Below are positions 5,552 through 8,241 of a DNA stretch of 8,241 bases, piece after piece (positions within the stretch are counted from its first letter, which is position 1; each line of letters begins with the position of its first letter). The notes under the pieces were generated by a model. It ran no database searches and was not told where the DNA came from. It was given only the letters and a program-made list of their open reading frames with translations. The stretch lies in assembly GCA_051881655.1 (NCBI GenBank), contig JBJEQH010000189.1:1-8241 (forward strand), in the 5' to 3' direction. A program made the position numbers and the translations under genes. The stretch is from Heritagella sp051881655 (GTDB taxonomy: Bacteria > Bacillota > Clostridia > Oscillospirales > Acutalibacteraceae).

Positions 5552-7678
5552 ATGGGGAACGAAGAAAAAATGGCCCGGACTCCGGAAAAAATCCGGGTGC
5601 TGGCCCCGGCCGGCGGGATGGAGGCCCTGCAGGCGGCGGTGCGCGCCGGTGCCGACGAGGTGTATCTGGGGGCGGATCTGTTCAGCGCCCGGGCCGGTGC
5701 GAAGAATTTCACCCGGGAAGAGCTGGGACAGGCGGTGCGGTACTGCCATGAATACGGGGTGCAGGTGCATCTGGCGGTCAATACCCTGCTGACGGATGAC
5801 GAGCTGCCCCGGGCTTTGGAATTGATCGAATACGCCTGCACTTTGCCGGTGGATGCGCTGATTGTGCAGGATATCGGGCTTATATCCCTGGTGCGCCGGG
5901 CGGCCCCGGGCATGAGCGTGCACGCCTCCACCCAGATGAGCCTGCACACCCCGGCGGGGGTGCGGTGGGCGCAGCGGATGGGGTGTACCCGGGTGGTGCT
6001 GGCCAGGGAGATGTCCCTTGACGAAATCCGGCAAACGGCTGCTCTGGCGCCGGGGGTCGAATTGGAGGCCTTCTGCCACGGCGCGCTGTGCATGTCGGTC
6101 TCCGGTCAGTGCTATTTCAGTGCCGTGCTGGGCGGCCAGAGCGGGAACCGCGGCCGCTGCAAGCAGCCGTGCCGCCTGCCGTTTGCCGCGCCGGACGGAA
6201 CCGGCCATGATCTCAGCCTGAAGGACCTGTCGCTGATCGGCCGGCTGGAGGAGCTGCGCCGGGCGGGGATCTGTTCGGCCAAAATTGAGGGACGGATGAA
6301 ACGGCCCGAGTATGTGGCGGGCGCCGCGGCGGCCTGCCGCCGGGATGCGGACGGCCTTCCTGTTTCCCCGCAGGATCTGCGGGATTTGCAGGCGGTGTTC
6401 TCCCGATCCGGGTTTACGGCCGGGTACCCCGACGGGGAACGGGGCCGCCCCATGTTCGGCACCCGCACCTATGAGGATGTGACCGGGGCCACCCGGGAAG
6501 TGCTGGGCCATATGCGTGAATTGTACCGCACCGAGCGCCAGAAGGTGCCGGTGGATATGGTACTGACCGTGCAGGAGGGGGAACCCCTGACGCTGGCCGT
6601 GCGCGATGCGGACGGATTTTCGGCCTTTGTCTCCTCCGATACGGCGGCCGAAACGGCCCGCACCCGCCCGCTGGAGGAAGAGCGCTGCCGGGAGCAGCTG
6701 GAAAAGCTGGGCGGTACCCCGTTTTTGCCCGGGGAGATCGTGTGTGAGATCAGCCCCGGGGCTGCGGCGCCCATCTCGGCGGTGAACCGCCTGCGCCGGG
6801 AGGCGGTACAGGTGCTGATTGCCCGGCGGCAGAACCGCTCTCCGGTTCCGTTTGAAAGCCCCCGCTGTCCAAAACCGGGGAATGCCTCCCCGACTTTGGG
6901 AAAAAAGCTGCCGCTGCGGGCCCATTTCCTGCGGGTTTCCCAAGTGCCGGATCTGGCCGCCCGGTGTGAGCGGGTTTATCTGCCGCTGGAAACCCCGTTG
7001 GAGGACCTGGAGGCTCTGCGGGAAAAGGGAATCCCGGTGGGCTGCGAGCTGCCCCGTGCCTTTTTCGGCGGGGAGGAAGTGGTCCGCCGTCAGCTTCAGC
7101 AGAAAAGAGAGGCCGGATTTTCAGAGGTGTGGTGCGGTACGCTGGGCGCCCTGGCCCTGGCGCAGGAGGAGGGAATGCGGATTCACGGGGGCTTCTCGCT
7201 GAATGTGACCAACACGGCCTCGCTGCAAAAGCTGGAAGAACAGAAGATTCTCTCTCAGGAGCTGTCCTTTGAACTGACCGCCGCGAAAGCGGCCCGGATC
7301 GGCGGAACGATTCCCCGGGGCCTGCTGATTTACGGACGGCTGCCGCTGATGCTGTGCCGCAACTGCCCGATTGCCAATGCGCCGGGCGGCTGCCGCCATT
7401 GTGAGAAACCCCAGAGCCTTGTGGACCGGAAGAACACCCATTTCCCGGTGATTTGCCGGGGCGGCGGCGCCAGCCGTCAAATTGAGGTGCTGAACAGTGT
7501 GCCGCTGAGCATGACGGACCGGCTGGAGCAGCTGTCCGGGATCCATTTCGGAGTTTTGCGGTTCACCGTGGAAAACCGTGTGGAATGTGAAACCGTTTTA
7601 TCCTGTGCGCTGGCGGGTTCGCCGGTGCCGGAACGCAGTACCCGCGGGCTTTTTGTCCATGGCTGGCAGGAAAGTTGA
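5552..7678 (+). CDS. U32 family protein with DUF3656 (RlhA-like)
   Basis: This 708-residue protein belongs to peptidase family U32, long form. Its closest characterised relative by architecture is E. coli RlhA (YdcP), needed for 5-hydroxycytidine at 23S rRNA C2501; TrhP is the short tRNA-acting relative. A hydroxylation role is therefore likelier than proteolysis, though unproven here. The N-terminal barrel starts IRVLAPAGGMEALQAAV (14-30) and holds ADEVYLGAD (34-42). The signature EAFCHGALCMSVSGQC (172-187) and GRCKQPCR (201-208) supply C180, C187, C203 and C207, the presumed Fe-S ligands. A DUF3656-like stretch includes LGGTPFLPGEI (386-396) and AVNRLRREAV (410-419). Residues 453-708 resemble a degenerate second copy of the barrel and carry another cysteine set (C602, C605, C614, C617). 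It is followed 80 bp later by dut, probably co-transcribed. Confidence 0.92.
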   Translation: MGNEEKMARTPEKIRVLAPAGGMEALQAAVRAGADEVYLGADLFSARAGAKNFTREELGQAVRYCHEYGVQVHLAVNTLLTDDELPRALELIEYACTLPVDALIVQDIGLISLVRRAAPGMSVHASTQMSLHTPAGVRWAQRMGCTRVVLAREMSLDEIRQTAALAPGVELEAFCHGALCMSVSGQCYFSAVLGGQSGNRGRCKQPCRLPFAAPDGTGHDLSLKDLSLIGRLEELRRAGICSAKIEGRMKRPEYVAGAAAACRRDADGLPVSPQDLRDLQAVFSRSGFTAGYPDGERGRPMFGTRTYEDVTGATREVLGHMRELYRTERQKVPVDMVLTVQEGEPLTLAVRDADGFSAFVSSDTAAETARTRPLEEERCREQLEKLGGTPFLPGEIVCEISPGAAAPISAVNRLRREAVQVLIARRQNRSPVPFESPRCPKPGNASPTLGKKLPLRAHFLRVSQVPDLAARCERVYLPLETPLEDLEALREKGIPVGCELPRAFFGGEEVVRRQLQQKREAGFSEVWCGTLGALALAQEEGMRIHGGFSLNVTNTASLQKLEEQKILSQELSFELTAAKAARIGGTIPRGLLIYGRLPLMLCRNCPIANAPGGCRHCEKPQSLVDRKNTHFPVICRGGGASRQIEVLNSVPLSMTDRLEQLSGIHFGVLRFTVENRVECETVLSCALAGSPVPERSTRGLFVHGWQES

Positions 7679-7701
7679 AAACTCGGTTGAAAATGTTAAA
7701 A

Positions 7702-7719
7702 CTTGGGGGAAACCCCGAG
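7702..7719 (+). other. Intercistronic hairpin with GAAA tetraloop
   Basis: CTTGGGG (7702-7708), loop GAAA and CCCCGAG (7713-7719) form a 7-pair stem with one G-U pair, capped by a GNRA tetraloop. No T-run follows, so it is not an intrinsic terminator. It lies between the U32 stop and the dut ribosome binding site and may stabilise or process the mRNA. Confidence 0.55.
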
Positions 7720-7758
7720 GAAAACCGGTGGAAAGAGATACGAAACAGGAGAAGACAG

Positions 7759-8199
7759 ATGGAGACATTATGGTTGAAACGAGTGCGCCCGGGGGCGGTT
7801 CTGCCCCGGCGGGCCACCCCGGGAAGTGCAGGGATGGATGTGTGCGCCTGCATCGAGGAACCGGTTACGATGCAGCCCGGGGAGCGGACGGTGATCCCCT
7901 GCGGTTTTTCTGCCGCCATTCCCGCAGGATGGGCGGGCTTTCTGTTTGCCCGCAGCGGGCTGGGAGTGCGCCGGGGCATCACCCTTTCCAATGGGGTGGG
8001 CGTGATCGACAGCGATTACCGTGGGGAGATCTGCGTGGGGCTGATCAATCAGTCCAGGGAGAGTTATACCATTGCCCCCGGCGAGCGGATTGCCCAGCTG
8101 GTGCTGCTGCCCGTATGGATGGGCACGGCCGCGGAAACCGGCGAATTGGAAGACACACTGCGCGGGGCGGGCGGATTTGGCTCGACCGGAGAGCGGTGA
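7759..8199 (+). CDS. dut: Deoxyuridine 5'-triphosphate nucleotidohydrolase (dUTPase)
   Basis: Dut hydrolyses dUTP to dUMP and pyrophosphate, keeping uracil out of DNA and feeding thymidylate synthesis; it is a cytosolic homotrimer in this family. All five motifs of the trimeric family are present in order: AGMDVCA (24-30), ARSGLG (64-69), NGVGVIDSDYRGE (78-90, with the catalytic Asp D84 and the uracil-binding Tyr Y87), GERIAQL (108-114), and the C-terminal P-loop-like RGAGGFGSTG (135-144). The length of 146 residues is normal. The start at 7759 is chosen over the in-frame ATG at 7675 because AGGAG lies 7 nt upstream and the longer form would overlap the U32 stop without conserved sequence. 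It follows the U32 gene by 80 bp on the same strand. Confidence 0.97.
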   Translation: METLWLKRVRPGAVLPRRATPGSAGMDVCACIEEPVTMQPGERTVIPCGFSAAIPAGWAGFLFARSGLGVRRGITLSNGVGVIDSDYRGEICVGLINQSRESYTIAPGERIAQLVLLPVWMGTAAETGELEDTLRGAGGFGSTGER

Positions 8200-8230
8200 C
8201 GAAAAACGGGAAAAGAAGGAAGGAAAAACC

Positions 8231-8241
8231 ATGAAGAAGGG
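8231..8241 (+). CDS. Start of a further gene, truncated by the window
   Basis: An ATG followed by two Lys codons begins 31 bp after the dut stop. AAGGAAGGA (8216-8224) is a plausible ribosome binding site with a 6-nt spacer. Only three full codons are visible, so no product can be named; position suggests the same transcript as dut. Confidence 0.5.

Noticed and set aside
5078..6943. Minus-strand 621-residue frame across zapA, the terminator and the U32 gene
   Set aside because: Antisense to two clearly real genes and crosses a strong bidirectional-looking terminator; Arg/His/Pro/Gln-rich shadow.
1..8241. Search for mobile genes, CRISPR repeats, toxin-antitoxin or phage defence genes
   Set aside because: All long coding capacity is accounted for by housekeeping genes; no transposase, integrase or regular repeat-spacer pattern was seen.

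Overview
The window looks like ordinary chromosome from a GC-rich low-motility-type Firmicute, most likely class Clostridia, order Oscillospirales (Ruminococcaceae/Faecalibacterium-like). This rests on my recognition of the protein sequences, on GGAG-type ribosome binding sites about 7 nt from ATG starts, on sigma-A-like promoters, and on a zapA gene lying next to a long U32-family gene. No search could be run. Nothing here points to a phage, transposase, CRISPR array or defence island.

Left half, minus strand. A glycogen/maltodextrin phosphorylase gene (glgP) is transcribed leftward from a clear sigma-A-type promoter through a leader of about 140 nt. It is followed, across a stem-loop that resembles a terminator, by a GH13 alpha-amylase/neopullulanase-like gene. 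Eight bases past the amylase stop begins the promoter of a tRNA-Arg(ACG) gene with an encoded CCA. An 11-bp inverted repeat abuts the tRNA 3' end at the window edge. Together the two enzymes would break down intracellular alpha-glucan: the amylase opens or trims dextrins and the phosphorylase releases glucose-1-phosphate.

Centre. A 337-bp AT-rich divergent intergenic region holds the glgP promoter, a weak-minus-35 zapA promoter, a 12-bp inverted repeat and a tandem repeat with a 20-21 bp period.

Right half, plus strand. The order is zapA (FtsZ-ring regulator with a long C-terminal extension), a strong 16-bp hairpin terminator, a 708-residue U32/DUF3656 protein (RlhA-like, probably an rRNA hydroxylation factor rather than a peptidase), dut (dUTPase, all five motifs), and the first codons of a further gene cut by the window end.

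I found no convincing wholly new system. The observations most worth checking are the internal duplication and the second four-cysteine cluster in the U32 protein, the structured glgP leader, the repeats in the divergent promoter region, and the terminator with an overlapping alternative stem between zapA and the U32 gene.
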